This document shows positions 56,359 through 64,000 of a stretch of 64,000 nt of DNA, piece by piece. Source of the DNA: Nocardia sp. BMG51109 (GTDB taxonomy: Bacteria > Actinomycetota > Actinomycetes > Mycobacteriales > Mycobacteriaceae); contig NZ_JAFQ01000004.1 in assembly GCF_000526215.1 (NCBI RefSeq), positions 4,898,001 through 4,962,000 of the forward strand, in the 5' to 3' direction. Position 1 is the first letter of the stretch. The number at the start of each line of letters is the position of its first letter. The notes under the pieces are model-generated. The model was given only the letters and a program-made list of their open reading frames with translations, did not search any database and was not told where the DNA came from. The position numbers and the translations under genes were made by a program.

Positions 56359-56849
56359 CGGCCGTCGCCGGGCTCGCCGAGTTGTTCGTGGACCCAGCCG
56401 AGCAGGCCCGGTACGGCCGCCTCGATCTGCTCGCGGACCAGTTCGAACTCGGCGGTGTCGCCGTCGTAGGGGTCGGGTACGGACCGGCCGTCGGCCCCGG
56501 GGTCGAAGCTGCGCAGCAGGCGGCGGCGGGCGCGGGGGACGCCCAGCCGGGCCAGGTCGCGCTCGTGCGAGGTGGCGAGGGCGACCAGCAGGTCGGCGTC
56601 CAGGTGGTCGGCGCCGATCATGGCGGCGACGTGCCCGATCGGATAGCCGTGCCGGACCAGCAGCGCGGTGGTCCGCGGATCGGCCTCCGACCCGACGTGC
56701 CAGGCGGTGGTGCCGGCACTGCTGACGCGTACCCGGTCGGCGAGCCCGGCTCGCTCGAGATGCGCGGCGAAGATCTTCTCGGCCATCGGCGACCGGCAGA
56801 TGTTGCCGGTACAGATGAAGGTCACATGCAGCTCGCCCACGACAGCCAT
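56355..56849 (-). CDS. ptpA: Low-molecular-weight protein tyrosine phosphatase
   Basis: 164 residues from the ATG at 56849. P-loop VTFICTGNICRSPMAEKIF with catalytic Cys and Arg near the N-terminus, the SAGTTAWHVG block, and the general-acid loop VPDPYDGDTAEFE. It matches mycobacterial PtpA in size and order, next to SURF1. The tyrosine kinase gene ptkA that lies beside ptpA in M. tuberculosis is absent here. It is divergent from cobC. Confidence 0.93.
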   Translation of the reverse strand: MAVVGELHVTFICTGNICRSPMAEKIFAAHLERAGLADRVRVSSAGTTAWHVGSEADPRTTALLVRHGYPIGHVAAMIGADHLDADLLVALATSHERDLARLGVPRARRRLLRSFDPGADGRSVPDPYDGDTAEFELVREQIEAAVPGLLGWVHEQLGEPGDGR

Positions 56850-57015
56850 TCTGTCCGGTCGGTGCCGACCGCGGCCACGTAGGGTGGACTGCTGTGCCAC
56901 AGGACACGACGCCCCACCCGCGCCCGGCCGCCGCCGTGCACCGCGGCAACGCCGGGTCCAGTCGCTCACCTGCGTCGATCCGCCCGGTCGCAGGCCGCGC
57001 GGCGGCGGTGATCGG

Positions 57016-58077
57016 ATGAGCCGGGATGGTCCGGGGGACGAGGCCGGGGGCGGGGTGGACCGGGCGGCACTGCGGCATCACGGTGATGCGGATGTGCGTC
57101 CCGGGATGCTGGACTTCGCGGTGAACGTGCAGGGGAGTGCGCCGCCGGAGTGGCTGCGGGAACGGCTGGCGGCGAGGGTGTCCGATCTCGGGTGCTATCC
57201 CGATGCGGGCGAGGAGTCCGCCGCCCGCGCGGCCGTGGCGGCGCGGCACGGGCGCAGGCCCGAGGAGGTGCTGTTGCTCGCGGGCGCGGCCGAGGGGTTC
57301 GCCATGCTGCCCAGGCTCGCGCCGGATCAGGCGGCGGTGATCCACCCGTCGTTCACCGAACCCGAACTGGCGCTGCGGGAGGCCGGGGTGCCCGTCGCCC
57401 AGGCGATCCTGGAACCGCCGTACCGGCTGGATCCGGCGGCCGTCCCGGACGCCGCCGACCTGGTGGTGCTCGGCAACCCGACCAACCCGACCTCCGTGCT
57501 GCATCCCGCCTCGGCGATCCACGCGCTGCGGCGGCCGGGGCGGATCGTCGTGGTCGACGAGGCATTCGCCGACGCGGTGCCGGGCGAGCCGGAGTCGGTT
57601 GCCGGACAATCCCTTCCGGACGTCCTGGTACTGCGCAGCCTCACCAAGACCTGGGCGCTGGCGGGACTGCGCTGCGGATACTTCCTGGGCCCGGCGCCGC
57701 TGCTGGCGCGGCTGAACCACGGCCGCGCGCACTGGCCGCTGGGCACCTTGCAGCTGGAAGCCGTTGCCGCGACGGCCGGCCCGGCCGCCGTCGCCGAATC
57801 CGGTTCGCGCGCCGAGCGTATCGCCGCCGACCGCGCCGCCATGATCCCGCGCCTGCGCGAACTCGGCATCGAGGTGCACGAGCCCGCACACGGCCCGTTC
57901 CTCCTGATCCGCGTCCCCGACGCCGAACTCCTCCGCAAACGCCTGGCGGACAAGGGAATAGTCGTCCGCCGCGGCGACACCTTCCCCGGGCTCGCCCCCG
58001 GACATCTGCGCCTGGCAGTGCGCGGCCGCGCCGAGGTGGACCGATTGATCACCGCGCTGCGGGAGATCGGCCCGTGA
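57016..58077 (+). CDS. cobC: CobC-type PLP-dependent aminotransferase-fold protein
   Basis: 353 residues from the ATG at 57016. Fold type I PLP enzyme like L-threonine-O-3-phosphate decarboxylase CobC/CobD and histidinol-phosphate aminotransferase: LDFAVNVQGSAPPEWLRE, VVVLGNPTNPTSVLHP, VVDEAFADAVPGEP, the PLP Lys in LRSLTKTWALAGLRCGYFLG, and the Arg in HLRLAVRGRAEVDRL. It corresponds to Rv2231c and would supply aminopropanol phosphate for cobalamin, which CobD uses. The start has only a weak ribosome site; an upstream start is possible. Confidence 0.88.
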   Translation: MSRDGPGDEAGGGVDRAALRHHGDADVRPGMLDFAVNVQGSAPPEWLRERLAARVSDLGCYPDAGEESAARAAVAARHGRRPEEVLLLAGAAEGFAMLPRLAPDQAAVIHPSFTEPELALREAGVPVAQAILEPPYRLDPAAVPDAADLVVLGNPTNPTSVLHPASAIHALRRPGRIVVVDEAFADAVPGEPESVAGQSLPDVLVLRSLTKTWALAGLRCGYFLGPAPLLARLNHGRAHWPLGTLQLEAVAATAGPAAVAESGSRAERIAADRAAMIPRLRELGIEVHEPAHGPFLLIRVPDAELLRKRLADKGIVVRRGDTFPGLAPGHLRLAVRGRAEVDRLITALREIGP

Positions 58078-58340
58078 CGGAATGGCTCGTCGGAGGCCGG
58101 TCGAATGCCGTGTTCTCGGAGAGGGGTTCGTGGTTGGTCCGAGGCCGAGTGGTCGTCCCGGTGTCCGGCCCGTGGCCGCGCGGGGGCGGAGTGATCGGTC
58201 GTCGCTGCCGGGATGTCGGTGCACGACCATGTGGCCACGTCGGTGTCGGTCGATCGGTGACCGTGCTCTGGGGAGACCGGTCCGTGACGGCATGGCCGGG
58301 CAGGGGCCGGTCGAATGCCGTGTTCTCGGAGAGAGGTGCG
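58066..58340. repeat. Direct repeat around the cobC stop, offset 210 bp
   Basis: 58066-58130 and 58276-58340 are similar, with about 28 identical bases (GCCGGTCGAATGCCGTGTTC, then TCGGAGAG). The first copy contains the cobC stop (GGCCCGTGA) and the second repeats it as GGTCCGTGA. The 337-bp gap between cobC and the NIF3 gene has no gene of its own. Confidence 0.8.
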
Positions 58341-58414
58341 CAGGGATTGGTTCGGCGGCCGGTGAGCGGGACAATGCCCGAGGCGGCGAAGGTGACTGAG
58401 GTGGAGGAGGTTCG
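58078..58414. other. 337-bp intergenic region made largely of repeats
   Basis: Apart from the direct repeats at 58076 and 58286 and many CGGTGT-type words, nothing gene-like is visible. The frame stays open on both strands only because of high GC. It probably carries the promoter of the NIF3 gene near its end. Confidence 0.5.
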
Positions 58415-59572
58415 GTGACGCAGTCGGAAGCGGTGACGCAGTCGGAATCCGTGGTGCTGTCGGAACTGGTCGGTGCGCTGGATGCGGCCTATCCGCCGGC
58501 GCTGGCCGAATCGTGGGATTCGGTGGGGCTGGTGTGCGGCGATCCGGCGGAACCGGTGGCGCGGGTGCTGTTCGCCGTGGACGCGACCGCCGCGGTGGTG
58601 GACGAGGCGCTCGAGTGGGGCGCACAGGCTTTGGTGGTGCACCATCCGCTGCTGTTGCGGGGCGTCGACACCGTGGCGGCGAGCACGCCGAAGGGCGCGC
58701 TGCTGCACCGGCTGATCCGCGGCGGGTGTGCGCTGTTCACCGCCCACACCAACGCCGACTCCGCCGACCCGGGCGTCTCCGATGCGCTGGCCCGGACCCT
58801 GGGACTCGCCGTTACCGGCCCGGTCGACCCCGAACCCGCTGCCGCCGTGGACGAATGGGAGGTCCAGGTGCCGAGCGAGCACACCGACGCCGTGCTGGCG
58901 GCGATGTTCGCGGCCGGTGCGGGCGGCAGCGGCCACTACCGCGACTGCTGCTGGCAGGCGCCGGGCACCGGGCAGTTCCGGCCGCTCGAGGGCGCGAATC
59001 CGGCCGTCGGCAGGGTGGGCGCGCTGGAGCGCGTCGCGGAGGACCGGATCGAGGTGGTGGCCCCGCCGTCCGCGCGTGCCGCCGTGCTGGCGGCGATCCG
59101 CGCGGCACATCCGTACGAACAGCCGGCCTTCCACGTCACCGAACGGGCCGCGCTGCCGTCGGGTCTGGGCCTGGGCCGGGTGGGCACGCTGTCGCACCCG
59201 GAATCGTTGCGCGCCTTCACCGCCCGCGTGCGCGCCGCCCTGCCCGGCACGGTGTGGGGCGTGCGGGCGGCGGGCGATCCGGACCGCGTGATCCGGACCG
59301 TGGCGGTGTGCGGCGGCGCCGGAGACTCCTTCCTGGGCACCGTCTCCCGGCTCGGCGTCGACGCCTACGTCACCGCCGACCTCCGCCACCACCCCGCCGA
59401 CGAACACCTGCGCGCCGGCGGCCCGGCACTGATCGACGCCGCCCACTGGGCCACCGAATTCCCCTGGTGCGAGCAAGCGCAGGGGGTAGTTCGAAAGGCG
59501 TTGCCCAGCTTGGAGACTCGGGTCTCGACCCTTCGCACCGACCCGTGGACCCTGGGCGCCGCCGACGGCTGA
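58415..59572 (+). CDS. NIF3/YbgI-like dinuclear metal-centre protein
   Basis: 385 residues from a GTG at 58415 with GGAGGAGG upstream. Full NIF3 fold with the insertion domain: [31 protein letters not shown] (metal His pair), [15 protein letters not shown], then the CutA/PII-like insertion ([16 protein letters not shown] to [14 protein letters not shown]) and the C-terminal [13 protein letters not shown] and AAHWATE. Matches Rv2230c. The start is duplicated: GTGACGCAGTCGGAA occurs at 58415 and 58433, giving [11 protein letters not shown]. Confidence 0.93.
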   Translation: MTQSEAVTQSESVVLSELVGALDAAYPPALAESWDSVGLVCGDPAEPVARVLFAVDATAAVVDEALEWGAQALVVHHPLLLRGVDTVAASTPKGALLHRLIRGGCALFTAHTNADSADPGVSDALARTLGLAVTGPVDPEPAAAVDEWEVQVPSEHTDAVLAAMFAAGAGGSGHYRDCCWQAPGTGQFRPLEGANPAVGRVGALERVAEDRIEVVAPPSARAAVLAAIRAAHPYEQPAFHVTERAALPSGLGLGRVGTLSHPESLRAFTARVRAALPGTVWGVRAAGDPDRVIRTVAVCGGAGDSFLGTVSRLGVDAYVTADLRHHPADEHLRAGGPALIDAAHWATEFPWCEQAQGVVRKALPSLETRVSTLRTDPWTLGAADG

Positions 59573-59804
59573 GGGGTGACCAACCCACCGCATCTTGCAC
59601 GGAACCGCCATTCCTCAGCGCATTCGCTTCGTCTCCTGGCGGATCGGTCCTTCGTCGTCCCGGCGCGCCGATGGCCGGCATCCACACTGCGGCACCCGGA
59701 TTCCGGGCCACAGGCACGCCGGACGGACGGGCCCGGTGTGCGCTGGGAGACCGGCGGTTCGACACGGCGGGACGGTCCCGGTGACGGCAGGGCAGGCCGG
59801 CGGC

Positions 59805-60242
59805 TCAGGCGGTGACGATGGTGGGCTCGTGGCCGACCGGGAAGTTCATCGAGTTGGCGACGAAGCAGCGCTCGTGGGCCTTCGCGTGCAGGTCGCGGGC
59901 CGTCTCGGTGTGCGCCGCGTCGGTGACGGTCACTCGCGGGCGCAGGGTGACCTGCTGGAAGCGCGTGTTGTCCATGGTGCCCTCGGCGGTGTCGCGGTAG
60001 TCGGTCACCACGATGCCCGCCTCGGTGCACAGGTGCAGATACCACAGCATGTGACATTCGGACAGCGCCGCGATCAGCAGCAGCTCCGGATTCCAGCGAT
60101 CGGCGTCGCCGCGGGCGAAATCCGGATCGGCACTGCTCGGCAGCGGCGGGCGTCCCGGCGCGAATGCCTCGTGATTGCGCGAGTACTCCCGGTGACCGGT
60201 CGTCGCGCCGCTCCAAGCGACCTCCACCTCGTAACGATGCAT
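59805..60242 (-). CDS. OsmC family protein
   Basis: 145 residues from the ATG at 60242. OsmC/Ohr-fold: HRYEVEVAWSGATTGHREYS, WNPELLLIAALSECHMLWYLHLC (first catalytic Cys), ending CFVANSMNFPVGHEPTIV (second Cys). Both peroxidase Cys are present, so it can reduce organic hydroperoxides. It sits on the other strand between NIF3 and the zinc-ribbon protein, where mycobacteria have no such gene, a likely insertion. Confidence 0.88.
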   Translation of the reverse strand: MHRYEVEVAWSGATTGHREYSRNHEAFAPGRPPLPSSADPDFARGDADRWNPELLLIAALSECHMLWYLHLCTEAGIVVTDYRDTAEGTMDNTRFQQVTLRPRVTVTDAAHTETARDLHAKAHERCFVANSMNFPVGHEPTIVTA

Positions 60243-60441
60243 GCGAACGAGCCTGCCACAACGCCGGATCCGGTTGCCCGGGCAGTCCGGCCGCGGCGGC
60301 CGGCCCGCGCGGCCCGGCCGGCCTGGCGGGGTTGGGGCGAAACGTGTTGCCGGCGGGGTACGGTTGAACTTTGGTGTCGGTCGCCCGGTCGGGCCATCGC
60401 CGCCGTCGAACCGTCCACAGCGTCGAGGAGTAAGTTCCGCG

Positions 60442-61179
60442 TTGAATGTCGAACCACCGATCCAGGCCAAGCTGCTCGATCTTGCCGCCGTCGACGCCGA
60501 GCTGACGCGGATCGAGCATCGCCGCAAGGTGCTGCCCGAGCAGCAGGAGGTCGAGCGGCTGGAGCGGGAGCGTTCCACGCGCAAGGATGCCGCGGTCAAG
60601 GTCGAGATCCTGATCGACGACCTGGACCGGGACATCCGCAAGCTGGAGACCGAGGTCGACGGCGTCCGCAAACGCGAACAGCGCGACAAGGGCATGCTGG
60701 AGAGCGGCAGCGTCGCGGCCAAGCAGCTGTCCGAGTTGCAGCACGAACTGGGCAGCCTGGAGCGGCGCCGCACGGTGCTCGAGGACGACATGCTCGAGGT
60801 GATGGAGCGCCGCGAGGCCGCCGTCGCCGACCATCAGCACGCCGGGGCCACTCTGTCCCGCGCGGAGGAGGAGCTCGCCGACGCCCAGCGCCGCCGGGAC
60901 GAGGCACTCGCCGATCTCGAGGTCGCCGGGCAGCGCTGCGCCACCGACCGGGAGGGGCTGGTCCCCGAGTTCCCCGCCGAACTCCTGACGATCTACGACC
61001 AGCAGCGCACCCGCAACGGGGTGGGCGCCGCGCTGCTGCAGGCCCGCCGCTGCGGCGCCTGCCGGATCGAGCTCGACCGCGGCGAGATCGCCCGCATCAC
61101 CAAGACCGCCCCGGAAGCCGTCGTCCGCTGCCCCGAATGCGGTGCGGTGATGGTGCGCACCAAACAGTCCGGGCTATGA
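60442..61179 (+). CDS. Coiled-coil zinc-ribbon protein (Rv2229c type)
   Basis: 245 residues from a TTG at 60442 (NVEPPIQAKLLDLAAVDAELTRIEHRRK) with GAGGAG upstream. A long coiled coil (residues 10-180) leads to a C-terminal zinc ribbon (RRCGACRIELDRGEIA, then RCPECGAVMV; CxxC twice). Conserved in actinobacteria between the NIF3 and RNase H genes; the relatives are thought to act in protein or nucleic-acid scaffolding. Function unproven. Confidence 0.9.
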   Translation: MNVEPPIQAKLLDLAAVDAELTRIEHRRKVLPEQQEVERLERERSTRKDAAVKVEILIDDLDRDIRKLETEVDGVRKREQRDKGMLESGSVAAKQLSELQHELGSLERRRTVLEDDMLEVMERREAAVADHQHAGATLSRAEEELADAQRRRDEALADLEVAGQRCATDREGLVPEFPAELLTIYDQQRTRNGVGAALLQARRCGACRIELDRGEIARITKTAPEAVVRCPECGAVMVRTKQSGL

Positions 61180-61336
61180 GTTCGGCGGGCTGTGACGTGA
61201 TCGGTATCGCGACGGCCCGGGTATCGAGTCCGGTTGTCGCCGTGGCTGATCGGCGTCTCCCCGCGAGTGTGTCGGGGGATTGCGGTGCGCGCGACGGCCG
61301 GACGGGGTTCCGGGGCGAGGCGGAGGGAGTGCGGCG

Positions 61337-62572
61337 GTGACGAAGGCGATCGTGGAGGCCGACGGCGGATCGCGGGGTAATCCCGGACCGGCCGGATTCG
61401 GCGCGGTGGTGTGGGACGCCGACCGGGCCGAGGTGCTGGCCGAGCGCAAGGAGGCGATCGGCGTCGCCACCAACAATGTCGCCGAATATCGTGGTCTGAT
61501 AGCGGGTTTGGCCGCGGCGGCCGAGCTCGGCGTGCGCGAGGTGGACGTCCGGATGGACTCCAAGCTGGTGGTCGAGCAGATGTCGGGTCGCTGGAAGGTC
61601 AAGCACGCCGGCATGATTCCGCTCGCCGAACGCGCCCGGCAGCTGGTCGCTGGATTCGACCGGGTGAGTTTCGAATGGATTCCGCGCGAACGGAATTCGC
61701 ATGCCGACCGGCTGGCCAACGAGGCGATGGACGATGCGAGCGTGATCGCCGAGGTGCGCGACGCGGGGCAGGCCGGGCCGCGGGACGCCGGATCGGGGCC
61801 GGCGTCGAATCCCGGCGGCGGCCGGCCGGCGGCCCACGAGTCGGCGGCCGGAGCCGAGCGTTCCCTGCCCAGCTGGATCGATGAGGTCGCGGGGGCGAAG
61901 TCCGGCCACGCCGCCGACCCCGCCGGATCGGCCGCCGCCCCCGGCTGGACCGGCGCCCGCGGCCGCCCCACGCGACTGCTCCTGCTCCGGCACGGCCAGA
62001 CGGAATTGTCCGTGCAGCGGCGCTATTCGGGCCGCGGCAACCCGCCGCTGACCGAACTCGGCCGCGAACAGGCCGCCCGGGCCGCGAAACATCTTGCGGC
62101 CAAGGGTGATATCGCCGAGGTGGTCACCTCCCCGCTGGGCCGGGCCAGGGAGACGGCGGAGGCCGCCGCGCAGGCCCTCGGCGCGCCGGTGCGGGTGCTG
62201 GACGGGCTGACCGAGACCGACTTCGGCGACTGGGAGGGGCTCACGTTCGTCGAAGCGGCACAACAGGATCCGGAACGGCACGCGCGATGGCTGGGCGATC
62301 CGTCCCTGCCCGCCCCCGGCGGAGAGAGCTTCGACCAGGTGCGTGAGCGGGTGGAGGCGGTCCGGCGCGATCTGGTGGCGCTGTACCCCGAGCGGAACGT
62401 CGTGGTCGTCAGCCACGTGACGCCGATCAAGACCCTGCTGCAACTGGCGCTGGGCGTCGGCCCGTCGCTGCTGTACCGCCTGCACCTGGACTTGGCGTCG
62501 CTGTCGGTCGCCGAGTTCTATCCCGACGGCGGCGCCTCGGTTCGACTGGTCAACGACACGTCGTACCTGTAG
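61337..62572 (+). CDS. Bifunctional RNase HI / acid phosphatase
   Basis: 411 residues from a GTG at 61337 with GGAGGGAG upstream. N-terminal RNase H type I (residues 1-140): IVEADGGSRGNPGPAGFGAV (catalytic Asp), VATNNVAEYRGLIAGL (Glu), VRMDSKLVVEQM (Asp) and the NSHADRLANEAM end. A Pro/Ala/Gly linker (about 140-210) joins a histidine phosphatase domain: LLLLRHGQTELSVQRRYSG, TETDFGDWEGL, VVVVSHVTPIK. The same fusion exists in Rv2228c; the phosphatase half has been linked to cobalamin synthesis (alpha-ribazole phosphatase). Confidence 0.95.
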   Translation: MTKAIVEADGGSRGNPGPAGFGAVVWDADRAEVLAERKEAIGVATNNVAEYRGLIAGLAAAAELGVREVDVRMDSKLVVEQMSGRWKVKHAGMIPLAERARQLVAGFDRVSFEWIPRERNSHADRLANEAMDDASVIAEVRDAGQAGPRDAGSGPASNPGGGRPAAHESAAGAERSLPSWIDEVAGAKSGHAADPAGSAAAPGWTGARGRPTRLLLLRHGQTELSVQRRYSGRGNPPLTELGREQAARAAKHLAAKGDIAEVVTSPLGRARETAEAAAQALGAPVRVLDGLTETDFGDWEGLTFVEAAQQDPERHARWLGDPSLPAPGGESFDQVRERVEAVRRDLVALYPERNVVVVSHVTPIKTLLQLALGVGPSLLYRLHLDLASLSVAEFYPDGGASVRLVNDTSYL

Positions 62573-62606
62573 CACCCGCGAGCGTGGCCTCGGGGTGGGC
62601 GCCGCC

Positions 62607-63968
62607 TCACCCCGCGTCGGCGACCGCGACCCGCTCGGCCGGCCCGGTCAGCCGGTCGCCCCGGTCCGGGCCCGCGCCGTCCCGTCCGAGGATGTCCGGA
62701 TGCCGCCGATAGCTGCGGGCCACCAGCGCCGAGCGCAGGTACCACAGCCCACCGGCCTGGGTGGGGTCGCAGCCGGTCAGGGTGGCGATGCGCTTGAGCC
62801 GGTAGTCCACGGTATTGGTGTGGATGTGCAGGGCGTGCGCGGTGCGCTGCCGGTTGAGGTTGTTGCTGATGTGCCGCTGCAGGGTGTCGAGCAGCTCGGG
62901 GTGGGCGTCGAGCGGGTCGAGCAGCGTGCACAGGTGCTCGCGGCCGGGGCCGGGCCGGGTGAGCTGGTATTCCAGCGCGAGATCGTCGAATCGGTACAGC
63001 CCGCGGACGAGCCGCAGCCGGTGCACCATGTCCAGCAGCTGATGCGCCTGGTCGGCCGCGGCGGGGATGTCGGAGGTGGCGGCGGTGACGACGGTCGTGA
63101 GCACGGGCACCTGCGCCTCCTGCGACAGCACGGCGACGAGGCGATCGAGATCGACGGACGGGCCGTCGGCGGGGATGAGCAGGGTGCCGCCGTCCACGCT
63201 GAGCAGCGACAGGATGGTGACGTCGGCGTGACCGGTGGCGAGCGCGGCCTGGATGCGCCGCAGCTTGCGCCGCGCGACCACCGCCCCGTCCACCATGGGG
63301 TTGGCCTCCTCGGGATGCGGGGGCACGGCCAGGGCGAGCACGTGGTACCGGTCGGCGATCTCGATGCCGCATTCCCGGGCCATGGTGGAGGTCGGGTGGC
63401 CGCCCAGCAGCGCGGAGGTGAGCGTGTGCACCGCCGTGTGGTGCTCGCTGACCACCGAGCGCAGTTCCCGCACATAGGCTTTCGACACCGCGGTGGTCAT
63501 CGTGTCGAGCATGTCGACCACGAGCTTGGCGGCGCCGACGAGGTTGTCGTAGTCGCCGCGGCGCAGCACCAGCATCCGGTCGTCGCCGTCGCGGGTGTGC
63601 CGGTAGCTGTTGGTGGCGCTGGTGACGACGAGATCGAGCCCGAACCGGAAGCCCTCGTGGATGGCGTGGTGGATGGTGTCGATCGGCACGCCCTCCCGCG
63701 CCCACTGCGCGGCGGTGTCCTCGAGCTTGCGGGTCTTCTCCGGGACGTCGGCGCCCTCGAGCATGCCGACCGCCAGCTCCAGGCACAGCCGGGTGATCGA
63801 GGTGACGTCACCGTGGATCGCGTCGTCGGGCAGCGTCCGGCACGGCGCCACCGTCTCCACGAAATGCCCGACCATCTGCCGGGACAGCGCCCGCACATCC
63901 TTCAGCGGCGTGGAGAACGGTGTCCCGGAGTAGGTGAGGCCCGGGTTGTTCGACATCTCGGCAGCCAT
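62607..63968 (-). CDS. PucR-type transcriptional regulator
   Basis: 453 residues from the ATG at 63968, with GGAAGGAAG close upstream. A sensor region (RALSRQMVGHFVETVAPCR to YVRELRSVVSEHHTAVHTLTSALLGG) and a GGDEF-like middle are followed by the CdaR/PucR helix-turn-helix at the C-terminus (DTLQRHISNNLNRQRTAHAL, HIHTNTVDYRLKRIATLTG). These control purine, sugar-diacid or amino-acid catabolism. No target is visible inside the window. Confidence 0.88.
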   Translation of the reverse strand: MAAEMSNNPGLTYSGTPFSTPLKDVRALSRQMVGHFVETVAPCRTLPDDAIHGDVTSITRLCLELAVGMLEGADVPEKTRKLEDTAAQWAREGVPIDTIHHAIHEGFRFGLDLVVTSATNSYRHTRDGDDRMLVLRRGDYDNLVGAAKLVVDMLDTMTTAVSKAYVRELRSVVSEHHTAVHTLTSALLGGHPTSTMARECGIEIADRYHVLALAVPPHPEEANPMVDGAVVARRKLRRIQAALATGHADVTILSLLSVDGGTLLIPADGPSVDLDRLVAVLSQEAQVPVLTTVVTAATSDIPAAADQAHQLLDMVHRLRLVRGLYRFDDLALEYQLTRPGPGREHLCTLLDPLDAHPELLDTLQRHISNNLNRQRTAHALHIHTNTVDYRLKRIATLTGCDPTQAGGLWYLRSALVARSYRRHPDILGRDGAGPDRGDRLTGPAERVAVADAG

Positions 63969-64000
63969 CGGCGACTTCCTTCCGCCCGATCCGGATGCCC

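Overview
This is about 64 kb of high-GC actinobacterial chromosome. Codon use, frequent GTG/TTG starts and gene content fit a Nocardia-like member of the Mycobacteriales: an NmtR/CtpJ metal pair, DosR-type boxes, an ECF41 sigma factor, and a block in the order of M. tuberculosis Rv2228c-Rv2236c. I see no rRNA, tRNA, CRISPR array or intact insertion sequence. Assignments rest on reading translations and motifs; no database search was possible.

Layout. 0-2.6 kb: carotenoid oxygenase (cut by the window edge) divergent from a PadR repressor with an ATGT-N8-ACAT operator, then a lipoprotein and a DUF2283-like protein. 2.6-7.8 kb: amidohydrolase, family III CoA-transferase and enoyl-CoA hydratase on the minus strand, with duplicated or decayed DNA at their junctions, then a broken NIPSNAP gene. 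7.9-10.4 kb: ctpJ/nmtR cobalt-nickel efflux and its repressor. 10.5-19.3 kb: glutaminase-MFS operon, an MFS remnant, an MFS/TetR pair, a GntR/MFS pair and another MFS transporter. 19.5-23.3 kb: MaoC hydratase, CoA-transferase, acyl-CoA dehydrogenase and CitE-like lyase, the enzyme set for itaconate or mesaconate breakdown. A MmgE/PrpD gene and a FadR-type regulator at 27.9-30.3 kb share the operator core ACATCAGA with this operon and its transporter, which suggests one split regulon.

30.4-33.1 kb: epimerase-like protein, PAP2 phosphatase, BlaI-type regulator. 33.8-38.2 kb: a dormancy (DosR-like) island with an N-terminally shortened DevS-like kinase, a PNPOx-like protein, an Rv1733c-like membrane protein and a double universal stress protein; three candidate DosR boxes are visible. 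38.2-46.3 kb: SRPBCC/ArsR pair, SnoaL-like protein, orphan N6-adenine methyltransferase, TetR, gamma-carbonic anhydrase, alanine dehydrogenase, ECF41 sigma factor.

46.5-62.6 kb: cobD, SURF1, ptpA, cobC, NIF3, an OsmC protein, a zinc-ribbon protein and RNase H/phosphatase, largely in mycobacterial order but split by an 8-kb insert (47.5-55.5 kb). The insert holds a chimeric protein with an IS3 OrfA-like tail, a GH15 trehalase-like enzyme, an Edd-like protein lacking its Fe-S cysteines, a kinase-fold phosphotransferase and an XRE regulator. A PucR-type regulator closes the window.

Two cross-window patterns stand out. First, several intergenic gaps hold imperfect tandem copies of the adjacent gene's start or end, including start and stop codons. 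Second, three neighbouring but unrelated genes (35-40.5 kb) each carry an in-frame tandem repeat of exactly 27 bp.
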